Part shown: piece after piece, positions 47,359 through 56,992 of the stretch | How the letters are laid out: every line of letters begins with the position of its first letter | Numbering within the stretch: the stretch's first letter is position 1 | Origin: Xylophilus sp. Leaf220 | GTDB taxonomy: Bacteria; Pseudomonadota; Gammaproteobacteria; Burkholderiales; Burkholderiaceae_C | Direction: 5' to 3' | Length of the DNA: 64,000 nt | Assembly: GCF_001421705.1 (NCBI RefSeq) | Contig: NZ_LMKO01000022.1 | Coordinates: 186,339-250,338, forward strand | The notes under the pieces: generated by a model | The model's database searches: none | Told to the model about the DNA's origin: nothing | Seen by the model: only the letters and a program-made list of their open reading frames with translations | Program-made: the position numbers and the translations under genes

Positions 47359-48130
47359 AACCGGGGTTGGGGATATCGACAAAGGTGTGCCGCAGGCCCA
47401 GGGCTTCGGCCACGTGGCCGGCCGCCGCAGGCGCGCCGTAGCGCTCGCTGGCATGGTGGCCGCAGGCGATGTAGGCCACGCCCAGCTCCCGCGCATAGTG
47501 GGCCTGCGGCTCCGAGATCTCGCCGGTGACGAACGCGTCGGCCCCGGCGGCGATGGCCGCCTCGAAGTACCCCTGCGCGCCGCCGGTGCACCAGGCCACC
47601 CGCCGGATGGCGCCGCGGCCCGGGTCGACCAGGGTGACCGGCCGCGCCACCGTGCGCTCCACATGCCGGGCCAGCGCCTCGGCATCCTCGAACGCCGCGG
47701 GCGCCAGGCAGCCCAGCGACTGCTCGCCGAACCAGGCGTCGGCCGCCCAGCCCAGCCGCGCGCCCAGCTGCGCGTTGTTGCCGAAGACCGGGTGCGCGTC
47801 CAGCGGCAGGTGGTAGGCGAACAGGCTGATGTCGTGCGCCAGCAGCAGGCCCAGCCGCTGCCGCAGCCAGCCGGTGACCCGGCCGTCGTGGCCGCGCCAG
47901 AACAGGCCGTGGTGCACGAAAAGCGCATCGGCCCGCAGGTCGATCGCCGCCTCGATCAGCGCGCGGCTGGCGGTGACGCCCGATACGACGTGGCCGACCT
48001 GCGCACGGCCCTCCACCTGCAGGCCGTTGGGGCCGTAGTCCTTGAAGCGCTCGGGCGACAGCAGTTCGTCGAAACGGCGCAGCAGCAGGCCGCGCTCGAC
48101 GGTGATGGGTTCGGGAGATGGCTGAGACAT
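47357..48130 (-). CDS. Nif3-like dinuclear metal-centre protein
   Basis: Member of the NIF3/YbgI family, a hexameric metal protein proposed to be a hydrolase but without a settled function. The 257-residue protein has VTASRALIEAAIDLRADALFVHHGLFWRG with the metal-binding His pair, LFAYHLPLDAHP, and the C-terminal FVTGEISEPQ and IACGHHASER ligands. Start ATG at 48130; the DegS-type protease gene starts 101 bases away in the opposite direction. The stop is in the palindromic element. Confidence 0.9.
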   Translation of the reverse strand: MSQPSPEPITVERGLLLRRFDELLSPERFKDYGPNGLQVEGRAQVGHVVSGVTASRALIEAAIDLRADALFVHHGLFWRGHDGRVTGWLRQRLGLLLAHDISLFAYHLPLDAHPVFGNNAQLGARLGWAADAWFGEQSLGCLAPAAFEDAEALARHVERTVARPVTLVDPGRGAIRRVAWCTGGAQGYFEAAIAAGADAFVTGEISEPQAHYARELGVAYIACGHHASERYGAPAAAGHVAEALGLRHTFVDIPNPG

Positions 48131-48231
48131 GGCGCCTATTCTGTTTCATGCCGGGCCGGCGCTCTGCGGGCGGCTTCGGCGAGAATCGGGCACCGCGCGA
48201 CTGGCGCCCCTCGATTCCCGTTTGGTTCTCC

Positions 48232-49374
48232 ATGAAGCGCATCTGGCTGCTGTTCTCGCAAACCGTCACCGTCCTGCTGGCGGCCTATTTCGTTGTCGCG
48301 GTGCTGAAGCCCGACTGGCTGGGCCGGCCGAGCTTCCGCGGCGGCATGGTGTCGCTGCTGGAGGCGCCCGCCACCGTGGCCGCGCCGCCCGAGCCCGGCA
48401 GCCTGGCCGCGGCGGCCAAGAAGGCGTCGCCGGCGGTGGTCAGCATCAGCACCAGCAAGGCCGCGCCGCGCCATCCGCGCAGCAACGATCCGTGGTTCCA
48501 GTTCTTCTTCGGCGACCAGGGCAACAGCCAGCCGCAGGCGGGCCTGGGCAGCGGCGTGATCGTGAGCCCCGATGGCTACATCCTCACCAACAACCACGTG
48601 GTCGAAGGCGCCGACGAGATCGAGGTGATGCTCAACGACAGCCGCCGCACCCAGGCCAAGGTGATCGGCACCGACCCCGAAACCGACCTGGCGGTGCTGA
48701 AGATCACGCTCGACAAGCTGCCGGTCATCGTGCTGGGCAATTCCGACCAGCTTCTGGTGGGCGACAAGGTGCTGGCGATCGGCAACCCGTTCGGGGTGGG
48801 CCAGACGGTCACCAGCGGCATCGTCAGCGCGCTCGGCCGCAACCAGCTGGGCATCAACACCTTCGAGAACTTCATCCAGACCGACGCGGCGATCAACCCC
48901 GGCAATTCGGGCGGCGCGCTGACCGACGTCAACGGCAACCTGATGGGGATCAACACCGCCATCTATTCCCGTTCGGGCGGCAGCATGGGCATCGGCTTCG
49001 CGATCCCCGTCTCCACCGCCAAGCAGGTGCTCGAAGGCATCGTGACCGACGGGCAGGTGCAGCGCGGCTGGATCGGCGTGGAGCCCAACGAGCTCTCGCC
49101 CGAACTGGCCGAGACCTTCGGGGTGAAGGCGTCGCAGGGCGTGATCATCACCGGCGTGCTGCAGGCCGGCCCGGCCGCGCAGGCGGGCATCCGGCCCGGC
49201 GACGTGATCGTGCAGGTGGGCCCGAAGGCCGTCGGCAACGTGTCGGAGCTGATGACCGCCGTCGCGTCGATCAAGCCCGGCACCACCGCGCCGTTCACGT
49301 TGCTGCGCGGCGACGGCCGGCTGACGCTGGACGTGGCGACCGGCACCCGGCCCCGCGCCTCGGCCCGCAACTGA
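48232..49374 (+). CDS. Membrane-anchored DegS/HtrA-type serine protease
   Basis: Periplasmic trypsin-like protease with one N-terminal anchor (IWLLFSQTVTVLLAAYFVVAVL) and one PDZ domain, the DegS layout; 380 residues. The triad is visible: His122 (NNHVVEG), Asp152 (ETDLAVLK) and Ser226 (GNSGG). The PDZ region is about residues 285-370. In E. coli DegS starts the envelope-stress response by cleaving RseA, but the same layout also occurs in other HtrA-type proteases, so I do not assign a symbol. Start at 48232 (MKRIWLLFSQ); an upstream in-frame extension is unlikely. Confidence 0.9.
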   Translation: MKRIWLLFSQTVTVLLAAYFVVAVLKPDWLGRPSFRGGMVSLLEAPATVAAPPEPGSLAAAAKKASPAVVSISTSKAAPRHPRSNDPWFQFFFGDQGNSQPQAGLGSGVIVSPDGYILTNNHVVEGADEIEVMLNDSRRTQAKVIGTDPETDLAVLKITLDKLPVIVLGNSDQLLVGDKVLAIGNPFGVGQTVTSGIVSALGRNQLGINTFENFIQTDAAINPGNSGGALTDVNGNLMGINTAIYSRSGGSMGIGFAIPVSTAKQVLEGIVTDGQVQRGWIGVEPNELSPELAETFGVKASQGVIITGVLQAGPAAQAGIRPGDVIVQVGPKAVGNVSELMTAVASIKPGTTAPFTLLRGDGRLTLDVATGTRPRASARN

Positions 49375-49483
49375 GCGGCGCGCCGGGCGGCGTCTGCGAG
49401 GCGTGCCGCCGAGCGTTCGCCGGCGGCCCGGCAGACCCTGCGCAGCAGGGGCTTTCCCTCTGATAAGCCCCGGGAGCGCCGGG

Positions 49484-49489
49484 TAGAAT
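49484..49489 (+). promoter_or_regulatory. -10 box of the liv operon
   Basis: TAGAAT in GGGTAGAATCCGCC, 37 bases before the livK ATG. The -35 is weak (TGATAA at 49461). A small hairpin CCCTGC-GCA-GCAGGG (49436-49450) upstream may end degS transcription. Confidence 0.45.
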
Positions 49490-49526
49490 CCGCCGCCATT
49501 ACATAACGATTTCCCAAGGATTTCCC

Positions 49527-50684
49527 ATGCGCTACGTTCCATCCAAGCGTCCGCTGATCGCCCTGCTGGCAGTGGCGGGCCTTGCCACCGCCGCCCAGGC
49601 GGCCGACCTTAAGATCGGCGTCGCGGAAGCCCTGTCGGGCGGTGCCGCCCAGTACGGCTCGGCGATCCGCAACGGCTTCCAGCTGGCGGCCGACGAGCTC
49701 AACGCCGCCGGCGGCATCAACGGCGACAAGATCGTGCTGGTGGTGGAGGACGAGCAGGGCAAGAAGGAAGAAGCGATCAACGTCTTCAAGAAGCTGATCT
49801 TCCAGGACAAGGTGCTGATGGTCTTCGGCCCGACGCTGTCCAACTCGGCCCAGGCGGCCGACCCGGTGGCCCAGGCCGCCAAGACGGTGGCCTTCGGCAC
49901 CTCGAACACCGCCGACGGCATCACCTCGATCGGCGACTACGTGTTCCGCAACTCGGTGACCGAGGCCGACGTGCTGCCCGCCACCATCAAGACCGCGGTC
50001 GCCAAGGCCGGCGTGAAGAAGGTCGCGGTGTTCTACGGCAACGACGACGTGTTCACCAAGAGCGGCTACGACAACTTCAAGAAGGCGCTCGACGACCTGA
50101 AGATCCCGGTGACCACCACCGAGACCTTCGCCAAGGGCGACGTCGACTTCAAGGCCCAGCTGACCAAGATCAAGGCCAGCAACCCGGATGCGATCGTGCT
50201 GTCGGCCCTGCTCGCCGAAGGCGCGCCGATCATGGTGCAGGCCCGCCAGATCGGCCTGAACGTGCCGGTCATCGGCGGCAACGGCATGAACTCGACCAAG
50301 ATCTTCGAACTGGCCAAGGACAAGTCCGACGGCCTGTACGTCGGCAGCCCGTGGTCGGCCAGCAACGACACGCCGGAGAACGCCAAGTTCATCAAGGCCT
50401 ACACCGCCAAGTACAGCGCCGCGCCCGACCAGTTCGCAGCCCAAGCCTACGACGCGCTCTACATCGCCGCGCAGGCGATCAAGTCGGTCAAGATCACCGG
50501 CCAGCTTCCGGCCGACCGCACCGCGGTGCGCGACGCGCTGCCCAAGGTCAAGTGGACCGGTGCCACCGGCGCGTTCGAGTTCCGCCGCGCCAGCGACAAG
50601 GCCGGCAAGCCCGCCGGCTACGACGCGCAACAGACCCCGATCGTCAGCGTGACGAAGGGCAACCAGTTCGTGATCGAGAAGTAA
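49527..50684 (+). CDS. livK: Branched-chain amino acid ABC transporter substrate-binding protein
   Basis: Periplasmic binding protein of a Liv-type importer. The 385-residue protein has a signal peptide (residues 1-25, cleavage after AQA) and the ligand-family fold: LKIGVAEALSGGAAQYGSAIRNGFQLAADELNAAGG, VFGPTLSNSA, TSNTADGI and VIGGNGMNSTKIF. Ligand choice among amino acids cannot be read from sequence. First gene of livK-H-M-G-F; a strong terminator-like hairpin follows. Confidence 0.92.
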   Translation: MRYVPSKRPLIALLAVAGLATAAQAADLKIGVAEALSGGAAQYGSAIRNGFQLAADELNAAGGINGDKIVLVVEDEQGKKEEAINVFKKLIFQDKVLMVFGPTLSNSAQAADPVAQAAKTVAFGTSNTADGITSIGDYVFRNSVTEADVLPATIKTAVAKAGVKKVAVFYGNDDVFTKSGYDNFKKALDDLKIPVTTTETFAKGDVDFKAQLTKIKASNPDAIVLSALLAEGAPIMVQARQIGLNVPVIGGNGMNSTKIFELAKDKSDGLYVGSPWSASNDTPENAKFIKAYTAKYSAAPDQFAAQAYDALYIAAQAIKSVKITGQLPADRTAVRDALPKVKWTGATGAFEFRRASDKAGKPAGYDAQQTPIVSVTKGNQFVIEK

Positions 50685-50713
50685 GCAGGCCGGGCCTGCG
50701 GGCCCTCCTCTCG

Positions 50714-50749
50714 GACGGCGCGGCACCCCGCGCCGTCTTTTTGTTTTTT
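50714..50749 (+). terminator. Intrinsic terminator/attenuator between livK and livH
   Basis: Perfect 10-bp stem GACGGCGCGG/CCGCGCCGTC (50714-50737) with loop CACC, then TTTTTGTTTTTTG. This is one of the strongest hairpin-plus-T signals in the window, yet it lies inside a five-gene operon. Confidence 0.85.
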
Positions 50750-50784
50750 GCAACGCGCGACATGCGCACTGTCTGGACACGACC

Positions 50785-51666
50785 GTGCTGGAACAGCAAC
50801 TCTTCAATGCCCTGTCGCTCGGGTGCGTCTACGCACTCTTCGCGCTCGGCTTCACCCTCATCTTCGGCGTGCTCGGCGTCATCAACCTCTCGCACGGCGC
50901 CGTCTTCATGGTCGGCGCCTATGCGGCGGTCGAGGTCATGGCGCGGCTCAGTCTGCCGCTGTGGGCGGGGCTGCTCTTCGCATTCCTGTTCTGCGGCGTG
51001 CTGGGGCTGCTGATCGACCTGCTGGTGCTGCGGCCGCTGCGCGCCCGCAACGCGCCCCACCTGATCCCGATGATCGCGACCATCGGCGTGGCCATCATCC
51101 TCAACAACGGCATCCAGGGCATCTTCGGCGCGCAGAACCTGCGCTTCCCGCCAGGCGCCGTATCCGACGACGCGATCAACTTCGCCGGCCTGCACCTCAC
51201 CTCGGTCGAGCTGGGCATCATCCTGCTGTCGTTCGCGCTGATGGCGGTGCTGCTGGTGGCGCTGAAGAAGACGCAGCTCGGCCGGGCCCTGCGCGCGATC
51301 GCCGAATCGCCCAAGGCGGCCTACCTGCTGGGCATCAACGTCGAAGGCCTGTTCTTCATGACCTCGTTCGCGGCCGCCGGCCTGGGCGGCGTGGCCGGCG
51401 TGCTGATCGGCCTGTACTCCAACGCGGTGTTCCCGCTGATGGGCCAGCCGATCCTGCACAAGGGCATCGCGGTGATCATCCTGGGCGGCATGGGCGACAT
51501 CCGCGGCGCGATGCTGGGCGGCCTGTTCCTGGGCTTCGCCGAGGTGCTGTCGGTGGCCTACATCGGCTCCAACATGCGCGACGCGGTGGCCTTCGGCCTG
51601 CTGTTCCTGGTGCTGCTGGTGCGGCCCAAGGGCCTTTTCGGCACCCTGCAAGAGCGGAAGGTCTAG
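50785..51666 (+). CDS. livH: Branched-chain amino acid ABC transporter permease LivH
   Basis: Inner-membrane permease of the Liv importer. The 293-residue protein begins (GTG at 50785) MLEQQLFNALSLGCVYALFALGFTLIFGVL, with eight or more hydrophobic spans, the SHGAVFMVGAYAAV region and the cytoplasmic EAA-like ALRAIAESPKAAYLLGINV. Typical LivH length and order. livM follows after 2 bases. Confidence 0.93.
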   Translation: MLEQQLFNALSLGCVYALFALGFTLIFGVLGVINLSHGAVFMVGAYAAVEVMARLSLPLWAGLLFAFLFCGVLGLLIDLLVLRPLRARNAPHLIPMIATIGVAIILNNGIQGIFGAQNLRFPPGAVSDDAINFAGLHLTSVELGIILLSFALMAVLLVALKKTQLGRALRAIAESPKAAYLLGINVEGLFFMTSFAAAGLGGVAGVLIGLYSNAVFPLMGQPILHKGIAVIILGGMGDIRGAMLGGLFLGFAEVLSVAYIGSNMRDAVAFGLLFLVLLVRPKGLFGTLQERKV

Positions 51667-51668
51667 CC

Positions 51669-52535
51669 ATGGACTGGTTCGAGAACTTCTGGTCGGTCTA
51701 CAGCAACCTGGTGCTCACGCTGGGCACCAACTCGCTGCTGGCCCTGTCGATCTACCTCACCCTGTCGTGCGGCATGCTGACGATGGCCAACGCCGCCTTC
51801 ATGGGCATCGGCGCCTACGTGTCGGCGCTGGTCACGATGAACCTGGGCCTGCCCTACCCGGCAGCGCTGGCGGCCGGCATGGCCGCGCCCGCGCTGATGG
51901 CCTTCGTCATGGGCAAGCCCACCCTGCGGCTGTCGGGCGTGTACCTGGCGATGGCCACGCTCGCCTTCGGCGAAGTGGTGCGCATCGTGATCCTGAACGC
52001 CGAGGGTTATACCGGCGGCGCGCTGGGCTTGAACGGCATTCCGCAGTCGACCCAGTGGTGGCATGTGGCGGTGGCGCTGCTGGCGGTGGTGGCGCTGCTC
52101 TGGCGCCTGCGGCATTCGCGCGTCGGCCGCGCATTCGAGGCGATCAAGGAAGACGAGACGGCTGCCGGCCTGATGGGCATCGACGTGGGCGCCCACAAGA
52201 TGCTGGCCTTCGTGCTGGGCGCGGCCATCGCCGGCCTGGCGGGCACGCTCAACGCGCACCTGACCTTCTTCATCGGACCCAACGAGTACGGCTTCGACCG
52301 CGGCGTCGACATCCTGACGATGGCGGTGCTGGGCGGCATCAACAGCCTGTTCGGCCCGGTGCTGGGCGGCGTGATCCTGGCGGTGCTGCCGGAGATGCTG
52401 CGCGGTTTCAAGGACTTCCGGCTCGTGGTCAACGGCGTGATCCTGGTGCTGATCGTGCTGTTCCTGCCGAAGGGCATCTGGGACCCGGCACGTTTCCGCG
52501 GCTGGTTCGGACGCAAGGGAGGGGCCGCCGTATGA
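51669..52535 (+). CDS. livM: Branched-chain amino acid ABC transporter permease LivM
   Basis: Second Liv permease. The 288-residue protein starts MDWFENFWSVYSNLVLTL, lacks the longer N-terminus of E. coli LivM, and has the spans around MLTMANAAFMGIGAYVSALV and the cytoplasmic loop GRAFEAIKEDETAAGLMGIDV. It ends FGRKGGAAV; the stop TGA shares bases with the ATG of a 22-codon reading frame that leads to livG. Identity follows from context and family pattern. Confidence 0.92.
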   Translation: MDWFENFWSVYSNLVLTLGTNSLLALSIYLTLSCGMLTMANAAFMGIGAYVSALVTMNLGLPYPAALAAGMAAPALMAFVMGKPTLRLSGVYLAMATLAFGEVVRIVILNAEGYTGGALGLNGIPQSTQWWHVAVALLAVVALLWRLRHSRVGRAFEAIKEDETAAGLMGIDVGAHKMLAFVLGAAIAGLAGTLNAHLTFFIGPNEYGFDRGVDILTMAVLGGINSLFGPVLGGVILAVLPEMLRGFKDFRLVVNGVILVLIVLFLPKGIWDPARFRGWFGRKGGAAV

Positions 52536-52600
52536 GCGCCGCGATGGGCCGCCCCGAGCAAGCTCGCACCGCAATGCGCAGCATGGAGGTTTTTCAATGA
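52532..52600 (+). CDS. 22-codon coupling peptide ORF between livM and livG
   Basis: ATG at 52532 overlaps the livM stop (ATGA), and its own TGA (52598-52600) overlaps the livG start (ATGA at 52597). The peptide MSAAMGRPEQARTAMRSMEV plus two residues would be made if ribosomes re-initiate. GGAGG inside it (52585-52589) lies 7 bases before livG and would serve livG directly. It may be a genuine coupling device or a chance frame over a short intergenic insertion; no homolog is known to me. Confidence 0.35.
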   Translation: MSAAMGRPEQARTAMRSMEVFQ

Positions 52601-53468
52601 GCGCCGTACTGCAACTCGACGCGGTCTCCCGCCACTTCGGCGGCCTGAAGGTGTTGCAGGACTTGAACCTCACGATCCCGCAGGGCGGCATCTTCGGCCT
52701 GATCGGCCCCAACGGCGCCGGCAAGACCACCGTCTTCAACCTGATCACCGGCCTGCTGCCGCCCACCAGCGGCAGCATCCGCTTCGACGGCGAGGACCTG
52801 GTCGGCCGCAAGCCGCACCAGATCACCCGCCTGGGCCTGGGCCGCACCTTCCAGAACATCCGGCTGTTCAAAGAAATGAGCCTGCTGCAGAACGTGATGG
52901 TGGGCATGCACGCCCACCTGCGCTACGGCGCGGGCGGGCTGCTCGCCAGCTCGGGCCTGTTCCGTGCCGAGGAAAAGCGCGCCCGGGAGCGGGCCCGCGA
53001 ACTGCTGTCGTGGATGAAGCTCGACCACAAGGCCGAGGACACCGCCGACAACCTCTCCTACGGCGAACAGCGCAAGCTGGAGCTGGCCCGCGCGCTGGCC
53101 ACCGAGCCGAAGCTGCTGCTGCTCGACGAGCCGGTCGCCGGCATGAACAGCAGCGAGAAGACCGAGCTGATGCGCGAGATCGAGAACATCAGCGCCCGCG
53201 GCTACACCATTTTCATGATCGAGCACGACATGCGATTCGTCATGGGCCTGTGCCAGGAGATCGCCGTGCTGAACTTCGGCCGCATCATCGCCCAGGGCGG
53301 ACCCGACGCGATCCGCAACGACCCGCAGGTGATCGAGGCCTACCTGGGCCGCGAGGACGACGAGCCCGAGGCCGGCGGCGGCCCGCACGGCATCGTCACC
53401 GACGGCATGCCGTCGGCGGTGGCGGCCGGCACGGCGCCCACCTCGGTGCCGCAACCGGGAGCGCCGGC

Positions 53469-53472
<4 letters not shown>
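52597..53472 (+). CDS. livG: Branched-chain amino acid ABC transporter ATP-binding protein LivG
   Basis: Cytoplasmic ATPase of the Liv system. The 291-residue protein shows Walker A GPNGAGKTT, Q-loop FQNIRLF, signature LSYGEQRKLELARAL, Walker B LLLLDEPVAGMNSSE and the H-loop IEHDMRFVM. The C-terminus (about 260-291) is a longer low-complexity tail than E. coli LivG (255 residues), rich in Gly, Ala and Pro. Its stop overlaps the livF start (ATGA). Confidence 0.94.
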
Positions 53473-54188
<716 letters not shown>

Positions 54189-54311
54189 CCCGATGGGTGG
54201 GTGCGCGGACTGGGGTGGGCAGTCAGAGGCCTGTCTACCCCCCGCTCCATCCACCGCCAGATCGACCCGGCCAGGCGCCTCGGGGCACGACAGGCGTCCC
54301 CACGCAGGAAC

Positions 54312-54364
54312 GCTATACTTTCTATAGCTAGAAGCCGTCTTCCCGCGCCGGCTTCAGGCCTTTT
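54312..54364 (+). repeat. Family-3 box-and-hairpin repeat, copy F
   Basis: Box GCTATACTTTCTATAGC (a perfect 6-bp inverted repeat), then GAAGCCGTCTTCCCGCGCCGGCTTC, whose ends GAAGCC/GGCTTC pair, and AGGCCTTTTC. It lies in the 215-base gap between convergent livF and tatC. Confidence 0.8.
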
Positions 54365-54403
54365 CGATGCCCGAAATGCTCCGGAGCATCCGAAAACCTC
54401 GGC

Positions 54404-55195
54404 TCAGGAACTGGCGGTCGTCTCGGCCTCGTCTTCCGGCGCCTTGGTGTGCTTGATGAAGACGTGCGCGGCCCAGATGCCGGCCTCGTACAGGATGCAC
54501 ATCGGGATCGCCAGCGACAGCTGCGATACCACGTCGGGCGGCGTCACCACCGCGGCGACGATGAACGCACCGACCACGAAATAACCGCGGAAGGACTTCA
54601 GCTTCTCGACGCTGACGATGCCGAGCCGCGCCAGCACCACCACCACGATCGGCACCTCGAACGCGATGCCGAAGGCCAGGAACATGGTCAGCACGAAGCT
54701 GAGGTATTCCTCGATGTCGGGCGCCGGCGTGATGCTCTTGGGTGCAAAACTCTGGATGAAGGCGAACACCTGTCCGAAGACGAAGAAGTAGCAGAACGCC
54801 ACGCCCACGAAGAACAGGAAGGTCGACGACATCACCAGCGGCAGCACCAGTTTCTTCTCGTGCGAGTACAGGCCCGGCGCCACGAACGCCCACACCTGGT
54901 AGAGCACCACCGGCAGCGCCGCCAGGAACGCCGCCATGAACAGGATCTTGATCGGCACCATGAACGGCGAGATCACCGAGGTGGCGATCAGCGTCGCGCC
55001 CTTGGGCAGGTGCTGCACCAGCGGCGCGGCCAGCAGGTCGTAGAGCGGGCCCGGGCCGGGATAGAAGAACAGCACCGCCGCGGCGATGCCGACCGCGATC
55101 AGCGCCTTGACCAGCCGGTCGCGCAACTCCATGAGATGCGCCACGAAAGGCTGTTCGGTGCCGGCGAGTTCGTCGTCGCGTGATGAATCGGACAT
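54404..55195 (-). CDS. tatC: Sec-independent translocase protein TatC
   Basis: Polytopic receptor of the Tat pathway that binds twin-arginine signals. The 263-residue protein has the N-terminal FVAHLMELRDRLVKALIAVG, six membrane spans, and conserved SPFMVPIKILF, FVAPGLYSHEKKLVLP and FGIAFEVPIVVVVLARLGI. ATG at 55195 (MSDSSRDDEL); a longer frame upstream is unlikely. Last gene of tatABC, with a 14-bp palindrome (ATGCTCCGGAGCAT, 54376-54389) after its stop. Confidence 0.96.
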   Translation of the reverse strand: MSDSSRDDELAGTEQPFVAHLMELRDRLVKALIAVGIAAAVLFFYPGPGPLYDLLAAPLVQHLPKGATLIATSVISPFMVPIKILFMAAFLAALPVVLYQVWAFVAPGLYSHEKKLVLPLVMSSTFLFFVGVAFCYFFVFGQVFAFIQSFAPKSITPAPDIEEYLSFVLTMFLAFGIAFEVPIVVVVLARLGIVSVEKLKSFRGYFVVGAFIVAAVVTPPDVVSQLSLAIPMCILYEAGIWAAHVFIKHTKAPEDEAETTASS

Positions 55196-55248
55196 GGGGC
55201 AGTCGTGCGGCGTCGGGCACCGGGCCCGCGCCGCGAGGAAGGAAAAGG

Positions 55249-55728
55249 TCAGTGGACTTTGGGCCGGTAGCGCGCCACCCGGGCGGCTCCCGACAAGGCT
55301 TTGCTGCGGACGCCGTTGCGGGCCTTGTACCACTGCGGGGTGGCGCCCTGCTTCAGGCGCCAGTTCTTCTTCGGATGCCGGTACTGCGGATAGACCGGCG
55401 TCACGTCGGACTGGGCGATGCTGTTGCCGCTGCCGTAGTCGTCGGTGGCCGCGGGCGTGTCCGACCAGCTCTTCTCGAAGTCGCTGGCGTGGGTGCGGGC
55501 CGAGTCGTGCACGTCGCGTGCGGCGCTCTCGACCGTGTCCTTCATCTTGCGAAGCTCGTCGAGCTCCATCGACCGATTGACCTCGGCCTTGACGTCGGAC
55601 ACGTAGCGCTGCGCCTTGCCGAGCAGCATGCCCACGGTGCGGGCCACGCGGGGCAGCTTCTCGGGGCCGATGACAATCAGCGCGACGGCGCCGATCAGCG
55701 CCATCTTGGAAAGACCGATGTCGATCAC
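55249..55728 (-). CDS. tatB: Sec-independent translocase protein TatB
   Basis: Single-span Tat component that pairs with TatC to form the substrate receptor. The 159-residue protein starts with GTG ([33 protein letters not shown]), has one membrane span, the Gly-Pro hinge (IGPEKLP) and an amphipathic helix, then a long charged tail rich in Tyr and basic residues. 24 bases after tatA. The assignment rests on the N-terminal pattern and the gene order. Confidence 0.95.
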   Translation of the reverse strand: MIDIGLSKMALIGAVALIVIGPEKLPRVARTVGMLLGKAQRYVSDVKAEVNRSMELDELRKMKDTVESAARDVHDSARTHASDFEKSWSDTPAATDDYGSGNSIAQSDVTPVYPQYRHPKKNWRLKQGATPQWYKARNGVRSKALSGAARVARYRPKVH

Positions 55729-55752
55729 GGAATCACGGCGCCGTCAGGGCGC

Positions 55753-56010
55753 TCAGGACCGGGTCTTCGACTCGACGTCGATCGGCGCCTTGTCGGGCGC
55801 GGTGCTGTGCGCGACGTGCGACGAGGCCGGTGGCACCGGGGTGCCGGGTGCCGGGGCGTCGGCCGATGCGGTGCCGTCCTTCACGCCGTCCTTGAAGCCC
55901 TTCACGGCGCCGCCCAGGTCGGAGCCCATGTTCTTGAGCTTCTTGGTGCCGAACACCATGACGACGATGAGCAGCACGATCAACCAGTGCCAGATGGAAA
56001 ACGAACCCAT
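55753..56010 (-). CDS. tatA: Sec-independent translocase protein TatA
   Basis: Pore-forming Tat subunit. The 85-residue protein begins [33 protein letters not shown] with one span, the short FGTKKL hinge and an amphipathic helix ([13 protein letters not shown]), then a Pro/Ala-rich tail. ATG at 56010. First gene of tatABC, separated from hinT by a family-1 repeat. Confidence 0.96.
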   Translation of the reverse strand: MGSFSIWHWLIVLLIVVMVFGTKKLKNMGSDLGGAVKGFKDGVKDGTASADAPAPGTPVPPASSHVAHSTAPDKAPIDVESKTRS

Positions 56011-56089
56011 GGATGACTCCTAACGTAGGGAAGCTGATTCTAGGCGGGCGCCGAAGGCCCCACGGACGGAACAGGCGACGACACGACCG

Positions 56090-56185
56090 GAAACACCGCG
56101 GGACCGGCTTCGCCGGACCGCTGGTGTCGCCCCCCCCCCGAAGGGGGTTGGCGCATCGACACGCAGTGCGCGAAGCCTGGGGGTG
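56090..56185 (-). repeat. Family-1 intercistronic repeat, copy 3
   Basis: Minus-strand reading CCCCCAGGCTTCGCGCACTG, a CCCCTTCGGGGG central hairpin, and GCGGTGTTTCC at its end. It begins about 9 bases after the hinT stop and precedes tatA. Same sense as copies 1 and 2. Contains a run of nine Cs on the plus strand. Confidence 0.85.
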
Positions 56186-56193
56186 GGCCCATG

Positions 56194-56553
56194 CTACCCC
56201 TTGGCCCAGGGGCGCGGCCCGCCCAGGACATGCACGTGCAGGTGGTGCACTTCCTGCCCGCCCTCGTCGCCGGTGTTGACCACCACCCGGAAGCCGCCCT
56301 CGGGATAGGGCTTGCAGCCCTGCTCCAGCGCCAGCTTCGGCGCCAGCAGCAGGATCTTGCCGAGCAGCGCCTGGTCATCCGGCGTCGCCTGCGCCAGCGA
56401 CGGGATGTGCTTGCGCGGCACGATCATGAAATGCACCGGCGCGTGCGGATGGATGTCGTGGAAGGCGTAGACGTCCTCGTCCTCGTAGACCTTGCGCGAC
56501 GGGATCTGGCCGGCGATGAGCTTGCAGAAGATGCAATCGGGATCAGACGACAC
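56194..56553 (-). CDS. hinT: HIT-family nucleotide-binding protein HinT
   Basis: Histidine-triad purine nucleoside phosphoramidase. The 119-residue protein has the CIFCKLIAGQIPSRKVYEDE N-terminus, PVHFMIVPRKHIPSL, and the catalytic triad HHLHVHV. The start is GTG at 56553, which overlaps the stop of the upstream membrane protein by 11 bases. Normal family length. In Burkholderiales it commonly sits between hisE and tatA, as here. Confidence 0.94.
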   Translation of the reverse strand: MSSDPDCIFCKLIAGQIPSRKVYEDEDVYAFHDIHPHAPVHFMIVPRKHIPSLAQATPDDQALLGKILLLAPKLALEQGCKPYPEGGFRVVVNTGDEGGQEVHHLHVHVLGGPRPWAKG

Positions 56554-56956
56554 TGGAAGTCTCCATGGCTTGGTGGCGATTCATCCGCACCATGCCCAGC
56601 ACGATGCGGTAGAGGAACCAGATCGAGATGATGATCCAGGCGATCCAGCCGGGGATCAGGAAGAACAGCCAGAGGGGCGAGGTCACCAGGTACAGCACCG
56701 CCGCCCAGATGACCGAGCGGATGCGCCAGCGGAAATGCGAGGCCTGCCAGGTGCCTTCGGCATCGCCGCGCTTCACCAGGTCGATCAGCAGCGCCACGAC
56801 CAGGATCGCGATCGACACCTGGGCACCGGGCAAGACGGCGGCCACCGCCACCACCAAATGCAGCAGGTAGCTGATCCAGCCGACGGTGACGAGCGAGCCG
56901 TCGGCGGCGGCCTGGCGGGCCGGCAGGGATTCGGCGGAATAGCGGTCGGGTTCCAT
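56543..56956 (-). CDS. Predicted four-span inner-membrane protein
   Basis: A 137-residue protein of unknown function with an acidic N-terminus (MEPDRYSAESLPARQ), then hydrophobic stretches around WISYLLHLVVAVAAVLP, VSIAILVVALLIDLV, SVIWAAVLYLVTSPLWLFFLI and WIAWIIISIWFLYRIVLG. It resembles DUF4870-like membrane proteins in size and topology, but I cannot assign the family. Its position between hisE and hinT is typical in Burkholderiales. Overlaps hinT by 11 bases. Confidence 0.75.
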   Translation of the reverse strand: MEPDRYSAESLPARQAAADGSLVTVGWISYLLHLVVAVAAVLPGAQVSIAILVVALLIDLVKRGDAEGTWQASHFRWRIRSVIWAAVLYLVTSPLWLFFLIPGWIAWIIISIWFLYRIVLGMVRMNRHQAMETSSVV

Positions 56957-56992
56957 GGGTGCGCTCCTGTGTTTTTTGTGCGGTGGTCCGGA

